Positions 1 to 9,059 of a stretch of 64,000 nucleotides of DNA are shown here, piece after piece (position 1 is the first letter of the stretch; every line of letters starts with the position of its first letter). This DNA comes from Bacillota bacterium (GTDB taxonomy: Bacteria; Bacillota; Clostridia; Lachnospirales; Lachnospiraceae). The stretch covers positions 6,921-70,920 of the forward strand of contig JAEYOQ010000017.1 of assembly GCA_023411555.1 (NCBI GenBank), given 5' to 3'. A model generated the notes under the pieces. It was not told where the DNA came from and searched no databases. It was given only the letters and a program-made list of their open reading frames with translations. The translations under genes were made by a program, and so were the position numbers.

Positions 1-296
1 ACCAACACCGTTCTGCCTCCACCGCACCAAAGGGCTCCAATATCCGGATTGACAAAGTAGTATAAGAATACATTGATCAGGTTCATGATCGCTGCTATGA
101 AAAAAAAGTACCTCAGGGTCCTCCATCTCGGCTTAAGAGAAATCAGTCCCACTACACTGAGAATTCCCAAGGGCAGCAAAAGTCGCAGGTCAAAGGACAT
201 AATAATAAAGATAATCAGAAGGATGAACATACGAACCTTCGTCTTGCCGGTTAGCTTATGAAGGAAGGTATCTCCGGGAATTAGATTAATCAGCAT
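1..296 (-). CDS. ECF transporter transmembrane component T (EcfT), 5' part only
   Basis: This is the first 98 codons of a membrane protein that runs off the left edge of the window. Reading on the minus strand from ATG at 296 gives MLINLIPGDTFLHKLTGKTK followed by hydrophobic segments at about residues 22-50 and 58-75. The DTFLHKL-type start followed by paired hydrophobic helices is what energy-coupling factor T components look like; in these transporters T links the ATPases to the S component. The start codon overlaps the last 11 bases of the upstream ATPase gene, so translation is probably coupled. With the ATPase and S genes upstream the order is S, A-A, T. The product assignment rests largely on this context because the conserved C-terminal coupling helices lie outside the window. 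Confidence 0.75.
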   Translation of the reverse strand, partial: MLINLIPGDTFLHKLTGKTKVRMFILLIIFIIMSFDLRLLLPLGILSVVGLISLKPRWRTLRYFFFIAAIMNLINVFLYYFVNPDIGALWCGGGRTVL

Positions 297-2007
297 CTGA
301 TTGTTCATTCTCTTTCATCATCCTTTCATAGGCTATAAAATGTTCTATATATTCCTCGGGAGAAATCCCAAGACGCTTGGCCAGGGTATATAAAGAGGTT
401 TGCTTTAAATTGGCCTTTTCTATGATATCATTATCGGATAGTACCTTAAAGACCGTATCGTCAGCAATAACCTCTCCCTCTGCAAATACCACCGCTCGAT
501 CCGTATATTGAATTGCAAGATGCATATCATGGGTAATAAAGATAACGGTAATTCCGTACTTCTTGTTCAGCTCATCCAGGCAGTTCATGATTTCGGTATA
601 ATGAAAATAATCCTGACCGGCCGTCGGTTCATCCAGAATAATAATCTCCGGCTCAAGTACCAGAATAGAAGCGATGGTAACCCGCTTCTTCTGTCCGTAG
701 CTAACGGCTGATACGGGCCAATTGCGCATTCCCCATAGTCCACACATCTTTAGTGTCTTTTTCACAGCCTCATCAATCTCAGACCGACTTCTGCCTCTCA
801 GAAGCATGGCAAGCTCGACTTCATCCTTTATAATATCCTTAACCAGCATCTGGTTCGGATTTTGCATCACATATCCGATCCGCTCTCCGATTTCCTTCAT
901 AGATAAATGAAGATAATTCCTGCCTCCAATATAGATATTCCCCTGAGAGGGCCGCTTAATACCACAGATCAGTTTCGCCATAGTACTCTTGCCGGCTCCA
1001 TTCTTTCCAACAAAGGCTAGCCTTTCCCCCTGACGAACTGTAAAAGAAACCTGGCGCAGAACCTCCTCTTTACCATAGGCAAAGGACACGTTCTCCACCC
1101 GCAGGAGCTCTTCCCCGATTCTTGGTTCATACTTTTTAAGCTCCAATGCCTGCTGCATTCTCAGCTTATCTAGATGAGGCTCTAAATCCATGTTCCAAAT
1201 ATCGGACAGCCTCTGTTCTCCGGTGAGATTACAACCGGCATTCTTCATGGCATTAATATAAAGCGGTTCCCGAATACCATACCTGGACAGGTAATCCGAT
1301 GCCAGCAGCTGATCCGGTGTATCATCGAATACAATCCTCCCCTTATCCATAAGAATGATTCTGTCCAGAGAACGGTAAAGTACATCCTCTAGTCTATGCT
1401 CTATGATAATCACCGTTTTATTCTGCTCTTTGTGAATCCGGTCAATCAGCTCCACAGCGATCATCCCCATCTTCGGGTCAAGTGCTGCCAGGGGTTCATC
1501 AAAGATTAACAAGTCCACCTTATCATGCAAGACTCCAGCTAAAGCAACCTTCTGCTTCTGACCTCCGGAAAGCTCATAGGGGACATGCTGTAGAAAGTGC
1601 TCCATGCCAACAATCTCACTTGCATTCTGCACCTTAGGCAGCATTTCCTTCCTAGGCATAGCTTCATTCTCTAGGGCAAAGGCAATATCCTCACCCACGG
1701 ATAAGCCGACAAACTGCGCATCCGAATCCTGCAATACGGTCCCAACCAGTTTACTTAGTGCAAAAATGCTGGCAGACTTCGTCTCAGTGCCAGCAATTTT
1801 GCAGGATCCCGTAATGCTGCCTTCAAAAGAAAAAGGATTCAAACCGTTGATACAGTTTACCAATGTAGACTTTCCGCTCCCGCTGGAACCGAGAAGCAGA
1901 ACCTTCTCCCCCTCGTAAATCGTCAAATTGATATCAAAGAGGGTGGGTTGTGTCTGCTTTTTATATTGAAATCCAAAATCCTTAAATTCAACAATGGGCT
2001 TTTTCAT
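286..2007 (-). CDS. ECF transporter ATPase, two fused ABC domains
   Basis: 573-residue protein with two complete ABC ATPase domains, the fused form of the EcfA pair that powers an ECF importer. Domain 1 shows Walker A GSSGSGKST (40-48), signature LSGGQ (146-150) and Walker B LLIFDEP (166-172). Domain 2 shows Walker A GKNGAGKST (334-342), Walker B IIILDEP (455-461) and a drifted signature VSYGQ (435-439). There are no membrane segments. The gene follows the S-component gene by 9 bases and overlaps the T gene by 11, so the three form one operon. Fused ATPases with an S component of the UPF0397 type are known in Firmicutes ECF systems. The substrate is not visible from these genes. The altered second signature suggests the two ATP sites are not equivalent; that is inference. 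Confidence 0.9.
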   Translation of the reverse strand: MKKPIVEFKDFGFQYKKQTQPTLFDINLTIYEGEKVLLLGSSGSGKSTLVNCINGLNPFSFEGSITGSCKIAGTETKSASIFALSKLVGTVLQDSDAQFVGLSVGEDIAFALENEAMPRKEMLPKVQNASEIVGMEHFLQHVPYELSGGQKQKVALAGVLHDKVDLLIFDEPLAALDPKMGMIAVELIDRIHKEQNKTVIIIEHRLEDVLYRSLDRIILMDKGRIVFDDTPDQLLASDYLSRYGIREPLYINAMKNAGCNLTGEQRLSDIWNMDLEPHLDKLRMQQALELKKYEPRIGEELLRVENVSFAYGKEEVLRQVSFTVRQGERLAFVGKNGAGKSTMAKLICGIKRPSQGNIYIGGRNYLHLSMKEIGERIGYVMQNPNQMLVKDIIKDEVELAMLLRGRSRSEIDEAVKKTLKMCGLWGMRNWPVSAVSYGQKKRVTIASILVLEPEIIILDEPTAGQDYFHYTEIMNCLDELNKKYGITVIFITHDMHLAIQYTDRAVVFAEGEVIADDTVFKVLSDNDIIEKANLKQTSLYTLAKRLGISPEEYIEHFIAYERMMKENEQSDAD

Positions 2008-2016
2008 GCTATGTAA

Positions 2017-2604
2017 TTATTCCTTATCGTCAATTTTCAAATTACTACTACGAGCATTTCTCTTTGCCAATGCCATAATAATCGGTATACCGATAATAAT
2101 TAATACTGCTGTATTGCCGATACCGCCGATTAATCCCTGAACCAGGGTAACCTCCAGTTCTCCGCCGTAGAAGAGGGTAGTAAATACTGGTGTAATCAGA
2201 CCAAAGGACAACGCATTACCAATGACACAGATGATGGCATAGATGATTGCATGCTTAACATTGAAAATACCATCCTTAATTCGTGCCCCATAGAGAGGAA
2301 GCAGACCGACAATAAAGCCCAGAATACCATTACCAATTGACCAGTCAAACCAAAAGCCCCAGCCACCAATCAAATCCGCAATCGTATTCCCAACCAGACA
2401 GGCAACAAAGGCCGGCACCGGACCGTACATAGCACCTACGATTACAGGAATAATCATTGCTGTTGTCAGCTTGGTATTGCTGAAAATCGTTATTCCACCA
2501 AAATTCATCAATACGCCAAATAATGCTGCACCGATGGCAATCACCACGACTGTACTAGTGTTCCACACACCAAGAATAGATTTTAGTACACTTTCTTTTT
2601 TCAT
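2017..2604 (-). CDS. ECF transporter S component (UPF0397-like)
   Basis: 195-residue membrane protein with about five or six hydrophobic helices, starting at residues 16-37. An AIGAALFGVL stretch followed by a GPVPAFVACLVGNTIADLI stretch and a WFDWSIGNGILGFIVGLLP stretch matches the layout of UPF0397-type S components, the substrate-binding subunits of ECF importers. It begins with a strong AGGAGG site 8 bases from the ATG and is the first gene of the operon with the fused ATPase and EcfT. The family has members annotated for riboflavin and for other small molecules, so substrate cannot be assigned. A sigma-A promoter lies about 130 bases upstream, leaving an AT-rich 5' leader of roughly 125 bases in which I could not recognise a known riboswitch. 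Confidence 0.8.
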   Translation of the reverse strand: MKKESVLKSILGVWNTSTVVVIAIGAALFGVLMNFGGITIFSNTKLTTAMIIPVIVGAMYGPVPAFVACLVGNTIADLIGGWGFWFDWSIGNGILGFIVGLLPLYGARIKDGIFNVKHAIIYAIICVIGNALSFGLITPVFTTLFYGGELEVTLVQGLIGGIGNTAVLIIIGIPIIMALAKRNARSSNLKIDDKE

Positions 2605-2736
2605 TGTAGTTTCCTCCTTGTTTTATGATTGTATGTTTATTCTTCCATAACATCCTTATAAAACAAAATCCCTACTATCCATTACCGACCTATACAATAT
2701 TGCCCTTATATGGTTATATTTTCTTTTATTTTCCTC

Positions 2737-2765
2737 AGTTTACCGTATCCCTTAAAAATAGTCAA
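2737..2765 (-). promoter_or_regulatory. Promoter of the ECF operon
   Basis: On the minus strand, -35 TTGACT (2760-2765) and -10 TAAACT (2737-2742) are separated by 17 bases. Transcription would start near 2730, giving a leader of about 125 bases before the S-component start. Seen directly; function inferred. Confidence 0.6.
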
Positions 2766-2803
2766 TTCCATTTTCCAACTCCTGTCCAATAAATTATCAA
2801 AAG

Positions 2804-2823
2804 AAAGCCCAATCAGGGTCTTT
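2804..2823 (-). terminator. Terminator of mnmA
   Basis: On the minus strand AAAGACCC / GGGCTTT forms a short stem 40-60 bases after the mnmA stop, followed by TTTCTTTTG. It separates mnmA from the ECF operon promoter just downstream. Confidence 0.55.
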
Positions 2824-2863
2824 GTCTTTTCCCTCTATCCAGAACACTCACACATGCCCTGCC

Positions 2864-3961
2864 CTAGTTAGGTAGCACCTGATCAATGGTTCCTGCTCCT
2901 ATACATACATCCCCTTCATAGAAGACCGCAAACTGTCCTGGTGTTACTGCTCTTTGAGGCTCGTCAAATACCACTTCACAGGTATTATTCTCTCTCAGAT
3001 GCACTGTAACACCCTGATCCGGTTGACGATATCTTAATTTGACTGTACATGGAAAGCTCGCTTCTGGTTCTTTTCCACTGATCCAGTGTAACCTGGTCGC
3101 AAGGATGCCCTTTGAGTATAATAACGGATGGTTCTCTCCCTGAACCACGTATAGTATATTATTATTTAGATCTTTATCCACAACGAACCATGGTTCACCG
3201 GTACCTTGTCCACCAATTCCAAGTCCTTTTCTTTGTCCTAGTGTATAATACATAAGACCGTCATGTGATCCAACCACTTTACCATCCAAGGTTTTTATAT
3301 CACCCGGCTGAGCCGGAAGGTAATTCTTTAGAAAATTCTTAAAGTTTCTCTCACCAATAAAACAAATTCCTGTACTCTCTTTCTTGTATGCGATCTCTAA
3401 GCCGGCTTTTTTCGCTATTTCCTTTACCTCCCTTTTATCCATATCTCCAAGGGGAAATAGGGTCTTCGATAATTGCTCTTGACCTAGCATACATAAAAAA
3501 TAAGTCTGATCCTTATTGCCATCTAATCCCTTTAATAATTGATATTCCCCATCCGTTTCCTCCACTCTGGCATAATGCCCGGTTGCCAAATAATCTGCAC
3601 CTATTTTCATGGCATAATCCAAAAATGCTTTGAACTTAATCTCCTTATTACATAGAACATCCGGATTTGGTGTTCTACCATTCTTTAGCTCGTCCAAAAA
3701 ATATGCAAAAACGGTATCCCAGTATTTACTTACAAAATTAACAGTATAGAAGGGTATTCCAATTGCTGCACATACTCTTCTTGCATCCTCAGAATCCTTG
3801 GTTGCAGTGCATTCACCGAACTCATCCTTCTCATCCCAATTCTTCATGAAGATACCGATTACTTTATATCCCTGCTCCTTTAATAATAAAGCAGCTACAG
3901 AGGAATCCACTCCTCCAGACATTCCTACTACTACAGTTGTATCTTTAGGCGACTTTCGCAT
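2864..3961 (-). CDS. mnmA: tRNA-specific 2-thiouridylase MnmA
   Basis: 365-residue cytoplasmic enzyme that adds sulfur to U34 of the Lys, Glu and Gln tRNAs, using ATP and a persulfide donor. The N-terminal PP-loop GMSGGVDSSVA (13-23) binds ATP. The two catalytic cysteines are in place: Cys104 in NPDVLCNKEIKF and Cys200 in GICFIGERNF. The tRNA-binding middle and C-terminal beta-barrel domains are complete, and the length is normal for the family. The start has AGGAGAATAATC just ahead of ATG. The gene looks like a single transcription unit, with its own -10 about 40 bases upstream and a terminator after it. It has no evident functional link to its neighbours. Confidence 0.97.
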   Translation of the reverse strand: MRKSPKDTTVVVGMSGGVDSSVAALLLKEQGYKVIGIFMKNWDEKDEFGECTATKDSEDARRVCAAIGIPFYTVNFVSKYWDTVFAYFLDELKNGRTPNPDVLCNKEIKFKAFLDYAMKIGADYLATGHYARVEETDGEYQLLKGLDGNKDQTYFLCMLGQEQLSKTLFPLGDMDKREVKEIAKKAGLEIAYKKESTGICFIGERNFKNFLKNYLPAQPGDIKTLDGKVVGSHDGLMYYTLGQRKGLGIGGQGTGEPWFVVDKDLNNNILYVVQGENHPLLYSKGILATRLHWISGKEPEASFPCTVKLRYRQPDQGVTVHLRENNTCEVVFDEPQRAVTPGQFAVFYEGDVCIGAGTIDQVLPN

Positions 3962-4002
3962 GATTATTCTCCTCTACTTTCTATCTTGTGCTGTTCTATC
4001 CG

Positions 4003-4008
4003 ATTATA
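4003..4008 (-). promoter_or_regulatory. Probable -10 element of mnmA promoter
   Basis: Reads TGATATAAT on the minus strand, an extended -10 (TGn plus TATAAT), about 42 bases before the mnmA start. No good -35 hexamer is visible at 17 bases, as is common with extended -10 promoters. Confidence 0.5.
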
Positions 4009-4138
4009 TCATGTCTGCCCTGCAATACCCAGTTCATAATACCATCCGGGTCTGCCAATTTATTGTAGTATATAATGATAGATGGAATTATGAGATATAA
4101 TTACATTAAGAAGATTTCTTTTAAAGACTAAAATCATC

Positions 4139-4306
4139 TGTCCACAAAGAACCTAGCCTTTCATACCTTTGGGCTTATGCGTCTTTAGTATGACCAAGAA
4201 AGAGACGTGAAATCCACAACGAACTAATTGCAGATGAAATGAAAACGACGGATATTATGAGCTTTGGAATGCACAGGAGTAGTAGTAACCTAAAAATAAA
4301 GCAGTA
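4139..4306 (+). pseudogene. Possible decayed reading frame in the 4.0-4.3 kb gap
   Basis: The 390-base gap between mnmA and the GH20 gene holds no intact gene. On the plus strand a frame reads through about 54 codons with one internal TGA; the last part begins PRKRREIHNELIADEMKTTD and ends at TAA near 4306. There is no clear start or ribosome site. It reads like a protein remnant but I do not recognise the family, and it may be chance. Confidence 0.2.
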
Positions 4307-4313
4307 AAAAAAT

Positions 4314-4343
4314 AAGGAGCTGTTGAATAAACAACAACTCCTT
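4314..4343 (-). terminator. Terminator at the end of the GH3-GH20 unit
   Basis: Stem AAGGAG-TGTTG / CAACA-CTCCTT with a six-base loop and one mismatch, followed on the minus strand by ATTTTTTTAC. It sits 8 bases after the GH20 stop codon. Confidence 0.8.
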
Positions 4344-4351
4344 GCATATTT

Positions 4352-6202
4352 CTACATTAAGCTTCGCAACTCATCTGCATACCATATAATTACTTCCTGT
4401 ATACGATATAACTCAGATTCCTTGCTGACGCTTCTCCAGATGTTTTTATACTGATGGAACCAGTGTTCAAGATCACATGCCAGCTTGTTGGGATGATCGG
4501 CAGCTTCGTTCGAAGCACCGTATTTAATCTGCTGTAGGGTTGCACCGATACTATTAAAGATTTGCATCCCTTCTGCTGCTAGGATATAAGGCATGATTAA
4601 GCTTCTCTTTTCAGGCATAAGATGACGGATCATTCCATAAAATTCTTTTATTATCAGTTCAATCCGGTCATTGGCTGCTTTTACTCCCGTAAAATCCAAG
4701 GACATCAGATAATCCTGCTTCTCCTGAGGTGTCTTATTCTTAGCGTCCATTTCCTTAAATCGGACGATACGGCTCCATTTGAATACCTGCTCCTTCGATA
4801 TAGAGACAATCTGCTTCACCAGCTGTCCGCTGCTGTCGCCGAATTCCAGATGGGCAATCTGGGTGTTGATCTCTTCAAAGGAGGGTATCTCCTTGTTCCA
4901 GGAAAATGCAGCACCATAGATTAGCCCGGTATATGCAAATTCCGGATGATTAAAATGTCCGAAATCGCCCCAATCCGTATTCAATACCCCTAATGCATGA
5001 TATTTGTGGGCAAAGCTGCACATCCTTGAAATATTGGTATAAGAGGATTCCACCAGATTGACGAACTGATTCCAGCCACCAACACCGGGACAGAGATACT
5101 GTGTGGCTCCGGCCTCATGAAGCTTCTGGGTTGCTTCCTCGGTTACTCCGGCATGATAAGCCCAGTTCAGGCAGATGGTATTCGACGGAAGCTTCTTGAT
5201 TGCCTCCGGGAAGCCACATACGATATCCCCCCAGAACATGGGTCTTTTTCCTTTCGCAACCAGGTACTCACAGAGCTCCTTGACATAATCGATATACAGC
5301 TCATCCACACCCTTTTGCTCAGCCAACTCCTTCGTTCTGCCCTTACCAAGATCGAAGGTCTCATCCGCACAGATGTTGAACTGACTAGAGCGAAACAGCG
5401 GTAGATACTCGTCGATCAGCCTCTTAATCAAGATCATGCTTTGTTCGTTGGAGGCATCCATGGTATGATGCAGCATCCGGTCCTCAAAGGAGAAGGGCTG
5501 AAGCTGTGAATCCGGTAATTCGCATAGTCCGGCATAGGTCTTGGTACTAAGCAGCTTATAGAGGTGGCCAAAGGTCGCAATCGACGGAACTAGTTCAATA
5601 TGAAGTCTATCACAATATTCGTCAAGCTCTAGTATCTCTTCTGCTGTAAGGGGTGTATCATCCCTCCATACCTCGCTCAGGTCACGGAATAGGAAGCTAT
5701 GCTCCACATAAAGCTGCAATTGATTTATCTTAAAATAGCTGAGCTTGTCTGCAAAGGCCTTCAGATAATCCAGCGTAGGTATTCTTCCTCTGGTTACATC
5801 CAGATAATAGCCGCGATTTTCTATATCCGGATAATCCTTTATGGATAAACAGCTTATGCAGGCGCCTTCCTGAGCGATGATCTGGCGAAGTGTCTGGATT
5901 CCGTACAATAGAGCTTTATCTGATCCACCTTGCAGCAGAATACCATCCTCCTCTATTGTCAGAGTATATTCCTCCGGTCCCAGAGTGGATAATAAGGTCA
6001 GATAAATTCCTCCTGCTTCTTTATCCCCCTTCGTGACAGCCAGGGAAAAGCCCAGCATTCTCTCCAGCTCCTTCTGTAAAAGCTTCGAGTGGGAGAAGGC
6101 ATGACCACCACACTCAGCTGCCAGGATAATGCGGCTTTGATAGGTTATAATAAATTGTCCATTATGATACTGCAAATCTTGCGGTTTTGGTATGATATAC
6201 AT
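4352..6202 (-). CDS. GH20 family beta-N-acetylhexosaminidase
   Basis: 616-residue glycoside hydrolase of family GH20, which removes terminal beta-linked N-acetylhexosamine by substrate-assisted catalysis. The N-terminal GH20b-type domain (about 1-125) is followed by the catalytic barrel opening with NRGYYLDVTRGRIP. The essential Asp-Glu pair is D280-E281 in FNICADETFDLG, and WGD and LNW motifs follow. There is no signal peptide, so it acts in the cytoplasm on imported oligosaccharides. An extra C-terminal helical region (about 470-616) is typical of this bacterial subgroup. It lies 200 bases after the GH3 gene, separated by a structured spacer, and at the end of the glycan locus. In that setting it would clip GlcNAc or GalNAc from imported glycans; the exact linkage is not predictable. 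Confidence 0.88.
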   Translation of the reverse strand: MYIIPKPQDLQYHNGQFIITYQSRIILAAECGGHAFSHSKLLQKELERMLGFSLAVTKGDKEAGGIYLTLLSTLGPEEYTLTIEEDGILLQGGSDKALLYGIQTLRQIIAQEGACISCLSIKDYPDIENRGYYLDVTRGRIPTLDYLKAFADKLSYFKINQLQLYVEHSFLFRDLSEVWRDDTPLTAEEILELDEYCDRLHIELVPSIATFGHLYKLLSTKTYAGLCELPDSQLQPFSFEDRMLHHTMDASNEQSMILIKRLIDEYLPLFRSSQFNICADETFDLGKGRTKELAEQKGVDELYIDYVKELCEYLVAKGKRPMFWGDIVCGFPEAIKKLPSNTICLNWAYHAGVTEEATQKLHEAGATQYLCPGVGGWNQFVNLVESSYTNISRMCSFAHKYHALGVLNTDWGDFGHFNHPEFAYTGLIYGAAFSWNKEIPSFEEINTQIAHLEFGDSSGQLVKQIVSISKEQVFKWSRIVRFKEMDAKNKTPQEKQDYLMSLDFTGVKAANDRIELIIKEFYGMIRHLMPEKRSLIMPYILAAEGMQIFNSIGATLQQIKYGASNEAADHPNKLACDLEHWFHQYKNIWRSVSKESELYRIQEVIIWYADELRSLM

Positions 6203-6262
6203 AGACTACCTCTCTTGTTGTAATATTTTCTGCTTGTGGGTCTCCATTCACAATTCACCCAT

Positions 6263-6357
6263 ACTGCATCTTGGATGCAGTACAAAGCCTGGAAGAATAA
6301 GGTGTTTGCTCCAATGGGCAAACTTCGCATTCTTCCTAAGCGAATGAAAATTCGCTT
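6263..6357 (-). other. Structured intercistronic element between GH3 and GH20
   Basis: Four stems are packed into about 95 bases of the 200-base spacer: ACTGCATC/GATGCAGT (6263-6281), GGAAGAAT/ATTCTTCC (6291-6298 with 6329-6336) enclosing GTTTGC/GCAAAC (6304-6323), and AAGCGAAT/ATTCGCTT (6338-6357). No T-run follows on the minus strand, so it does not look like a plain terminator. It could protect or regulate the GH20 part of the transcript; a known RNA family was not recognised. Confidence 0.4.
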
Positions 6358-6402
6358 TGTGAAGATGCTTTTACTTCACCCTATTATACCTATACCACCC
6401 TA

Positions 6403-8682
6403 TTAAATCAAGTAGACAGAGGTATCCCAAAGATCAACTCCCTGGTCACTGATGAATAGACGGAACTCACCGGCTTCCGTAACATATCTCATGTCACGGT
6501 TCCAGATACAAAACTGATCAGTGTGCAAGTCAAATTCACAAATTGCTTCTGATTCTTTTTCAACCCATATCTTCTGAAAGCCCTTCAGCTGTCTGACTCG
6601 TCCTACTACACTTCCCGCTACATCTCGGATATAAAGCTGTGGAACGGCAAAGGCACTCCTATCACCGGTATTTCGTATTACAAATCGAAGCTTAATACCG
6701 TTCTCCAATTCCATCGAAGTGAATTCTTGCTTCTCCAACGAGAAATCATGATAGGAAAAGGTCGTATAGCTGAGCCCACTGCCAAAGGAATGCAAGGGGC
6801 CTTTTTCAACGTCATAATAAGACATCGCCCCATAGGAGCTGCGGTGGTTATAATAGACCGGAAGCTGGCCCACATGTCTAGGCAGGGATACCGGGAGCCT
6901 TCCGCTGGGGCTATGCTTGCCAAATAAGAGCTCCGCAATTGCCTTTCCACCCCAAGGTCCATTGTAGAAGCTGCAAAGCAGACTCTTAGAGAACTCCTCC
7001 AGCTCTGTAAGGACATAGGGTCGTCCCATAAGTACTACCGTTACCAGGCTACAACCACTCTCGACAAGACTCTGAGCCAGTTCCAGCTGGGCCTTAGGCA
7101 GGGTAAGCGTAGCACTATCCACACCCTCCCCACAGTCCATACTTACTTTTCCACCGGTGATTGCCGCACCGTTGATATCAAAGGTCACCTCTCCAAAGCG
7201 GGAGGAAGAGCCACCTAATACTGCGATGACCAGATCACAGTCCTTGGCTATCTCTATTGCCTTCAGACGATCTGCTTCACTGCCCTCTGTTAGTCCGCAG
7301 CCCTGTGCAAACCGTAGCTCCACCGACTGCCCGGAAGCCTCGATGAATTCCTTAATGCCCTTTAGGACGGTAATTCCCTCATCTTCTCGAAGCGGAGGGG
7401 TGTAATCCCCTAACTGATGATAAATCTCATCTGCATTGGGTCCGATTACAGCTATTAATTTTACCTGACTTAGGTCAACCGGCAGTTGCTGCTGTTCATT
7501 TTTCAAAAGGATAGCCGATTCTAGAGCCAACTGATAGGACTCAGGATATTCCTGTTCGGTATAGAGCTTTCTCTCTTTGTTCTCAGGAAGATAGGGCTTT
7601 TCAAATAACCCTCTTTCAAACTTCAACATAAGAACACGAAGGACTGCCCGGTCGATATCCTCCATGGTAACAAGCCCTTTATTATATGCTTCTCCAAGCA
7701 GTGAAAAGGCTTCATCCCATAGCCCGATATCTACTCCGGATCGTAGGGCAGTTGCGCCGGAAAGGATTCGATCTCCTGTCATAGCATCCAGCTGGTCAAT
7801 GGCGACCCCGTCTGCCATAACTACACCATCAAAGCCCATCTCCTCACGAAGTACTTTATTCAGTAACCAGGAATTCGCATGACAGAATACGCCGTCAATC
7901 TCATTATAGGCCGCCATAACTCCCTTAACACCAGCCTTGGCACAGGCCTCCATTGCCGGAAAATGGATCTCACGCAGCTCTCTCTCGCCGATTCTTGCTG
8001 CGCTGGCATTGATTCCTCCGGTTCCTTCTCCTTGAGCGCAGAAATGCTTTGCCACCACACCAACACCTTGGCTTTGCAGACCCTCTACGGCCGCTTTGGC
8101 AAACTCTGCTGCCAGATAAGGATCCTCGCTATAGCATTCCTCACTCCTACCCCATCTGGGATCTCGTAGGATATCCAATGTAGAGACTAGAGCTAAATCT
8201 ACGCCCATCTCCTTTAACTGCTTACCACAAACCTCATAGGCCTTCTTTAATAACTCAGGATGAAAACTGGCACCACTGCAAAGGTTCACCGGCAGCAAAT
8301 AGCCTTCCAGCGCCTGGTGTCCATGGGGGCATTCACTGCTCATCAGTACCGGTATCTTCAGTCTGGAATGCTCCAGTACATAAGCCTGAACCTGATTATA
8401 CGCCTTTACTGCCAGGCTCCCCCATAACCCGCTGTCATAGTCCTTACCAGACCAGGGATCAGCTCGGAACAACCCATATAAGGTACCCAATCCGTTATAT
8501 CTATTCACTTCCTCCTTAAATTCTTCAGAAAGAATTATATCATCTTGCTTTCTCTCATAGACCGCAAATCCGTAGAGTCGCTGATTCAGCTGCCCAATCT
8601 TCTCCTCCAGTGTCATAAGAGAAAGTAAATCCTCCGCTCTTTCTTTCGGTGACCTCGTCGGATCCTCATATAAAAAAGCCAT
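6403..8682 (-). CDS. GH3 family beta-glycosidase
   Basis: 759-residue glycoside hydrolase of family GH3. I start it at ATG 8682 because GGAG lies seven bases upstream; an in-frame ATG at 8721 has no such site. Domain order is TIM barrel (about 10-330), alpha/beta sandwich (about 380-600) and fibronectin type III-like C-terminal domain (about 660-750). Family motifs include RDPRWGRSEECYSEDP, KHFCAQGE, and the nucleophile Asp291 in GFDGVVMADG. There is no signal peptide, so the enzyme is cytoplasmic. GH3 covers beta-glucosidase, beta-xylosidase and beta-N-acetylglucosaminidase; the full three-domain form favours a beta-glucosidase or xylosidase-like activity. It has its own promoter candidate and is cotranscribed with the GH20 gene. 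Confidence 0.9.
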   Translation of the reverse strand: MAFLYEDPTRSPKERAEDLLSLMTLEEKIGQLNQRLYGFAVYERKQDDIILSEEFKEEVNRYNGLGTLYGLFRADPWSGKDYDSGLWGSLAVKAYNQVQAYVLEHSRLKIPVLMSSECPHGHQALEGYLLPVNLCSGASFHPELLKKAYEVCGKQLKEMGVDLALVSTLDILRDPRWGRSEECYSEDPYLAAEFAKAAVEGLQSQGVGVVAKHFCAQGEGTGGINASAARIGERELREIHFPAMEACAKAGVKGVMAAYNEIDGVFCHANSWLLNKVLREEMGFDGVVMADGVAIDQLDAMTGDRILSGATALRSGVDIGLWDEAFSLLGEAYNKGLVTMEDIDRAVLRVLMLKFERGLFEKPYLPENKERKLYTEQEYPESYQLALESAILLKNEQQQLPVDLSQVKLIAVIGPNADEIYHQLGDYTPPLREDEGITVLKGIKEFIEASGQSVELRFAQGCGLTEGSEADRLKAIEIAKDCDLVIAVLGGSSSRFGEVTFDINGAAITGGKVSMDCGEGVDSATLTLPKAQLELAQSLVESGCSLVTVVLMGRPYVLTELEEFSKSLLCSFYNGPWGGKAIAELLFGKHSPSGRLPVSLPRHVGQLPVYYNHRSSYGAMSYYDVEKGPLHSFGSGLSYTTFSYHDFSLEKQEFTSMELENGIKLRFVIRNTGDRSAFAVPQLYIRDVAGSVVGRVRQLKGFQKIWVEKESEAICEFDLHTDQFCIWNRDMRYVTEAGEFRLFISDQGVDLWDTSVYLI

Positions 8683-8782
8683 ATTCACTCTCCTTTTTAA
8701 CTCGTAATTGTAATATTTCACTGCATTTAATATTCATCCACTAGTCTACCGTAACTCCATGTAAGAACTATATAATGTCATT

Positions 8783-8811
8783 ATTATTCACCGATTATAT
8801 ATGTCTGTCAA
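8783..8811 (-). promoter_or_regulatory. Candidate promoter of the GH3-GH20 unit
   Basis: On the minus strand -35 TTGACA (8806-8811) and -10 AATAAT (8783-8788) are spaced by 17 bases, about 100 bases before the GH3 start. It lies in the 450-base gap after the GH38 gene, which also ends in a terminator-like stem, so GH3-GH20 may be expressed separately. Confidence 0.45.
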
Positions 8812-8913
8812 ATAACTATTGAAAACACGGGTAGGTCGATCATGTTAGTCCATTTATAATTGAAAAAGAAATTATTCAAATAAATTCTAACTCATATAGT
8901 TATTCGAAGCACA

Positions 8914-9017
8914 GGTACATGGGCAATGCTAATCTATTAAAATGACTTTTGTACATGAATAGTAATACTTGAATGTACTAATCGGAATATTATATTGATT
9001 AGTATTGTCAATGTACC
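8914..9017. repeat. 21-bp imperfect inverted repeat upstream of GH3
   Basis: GGTACATGGGCAATGCTAAT (8914 on) recurs in inverted form as GATTAGTATTGTCAATGTAC (8997-9017). The two 21-base arms differ at three positions and are 62 bases apart. The rest of the gap is AT-rich with no gene. The arms could be a pair of regulator sites. Confidence 0.45.
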
Positions 9018-9059
9018 GTTACTATTAGCATAAACAATGATTACAAATCTCCTTACAAA

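Noticed and set aside
2605..2736. Known vitamin riboswitch in the ECF leader
   Set aside because: No TPP, FMN, cobalamin, preQ1 or THF consensus could be recognised by eye.
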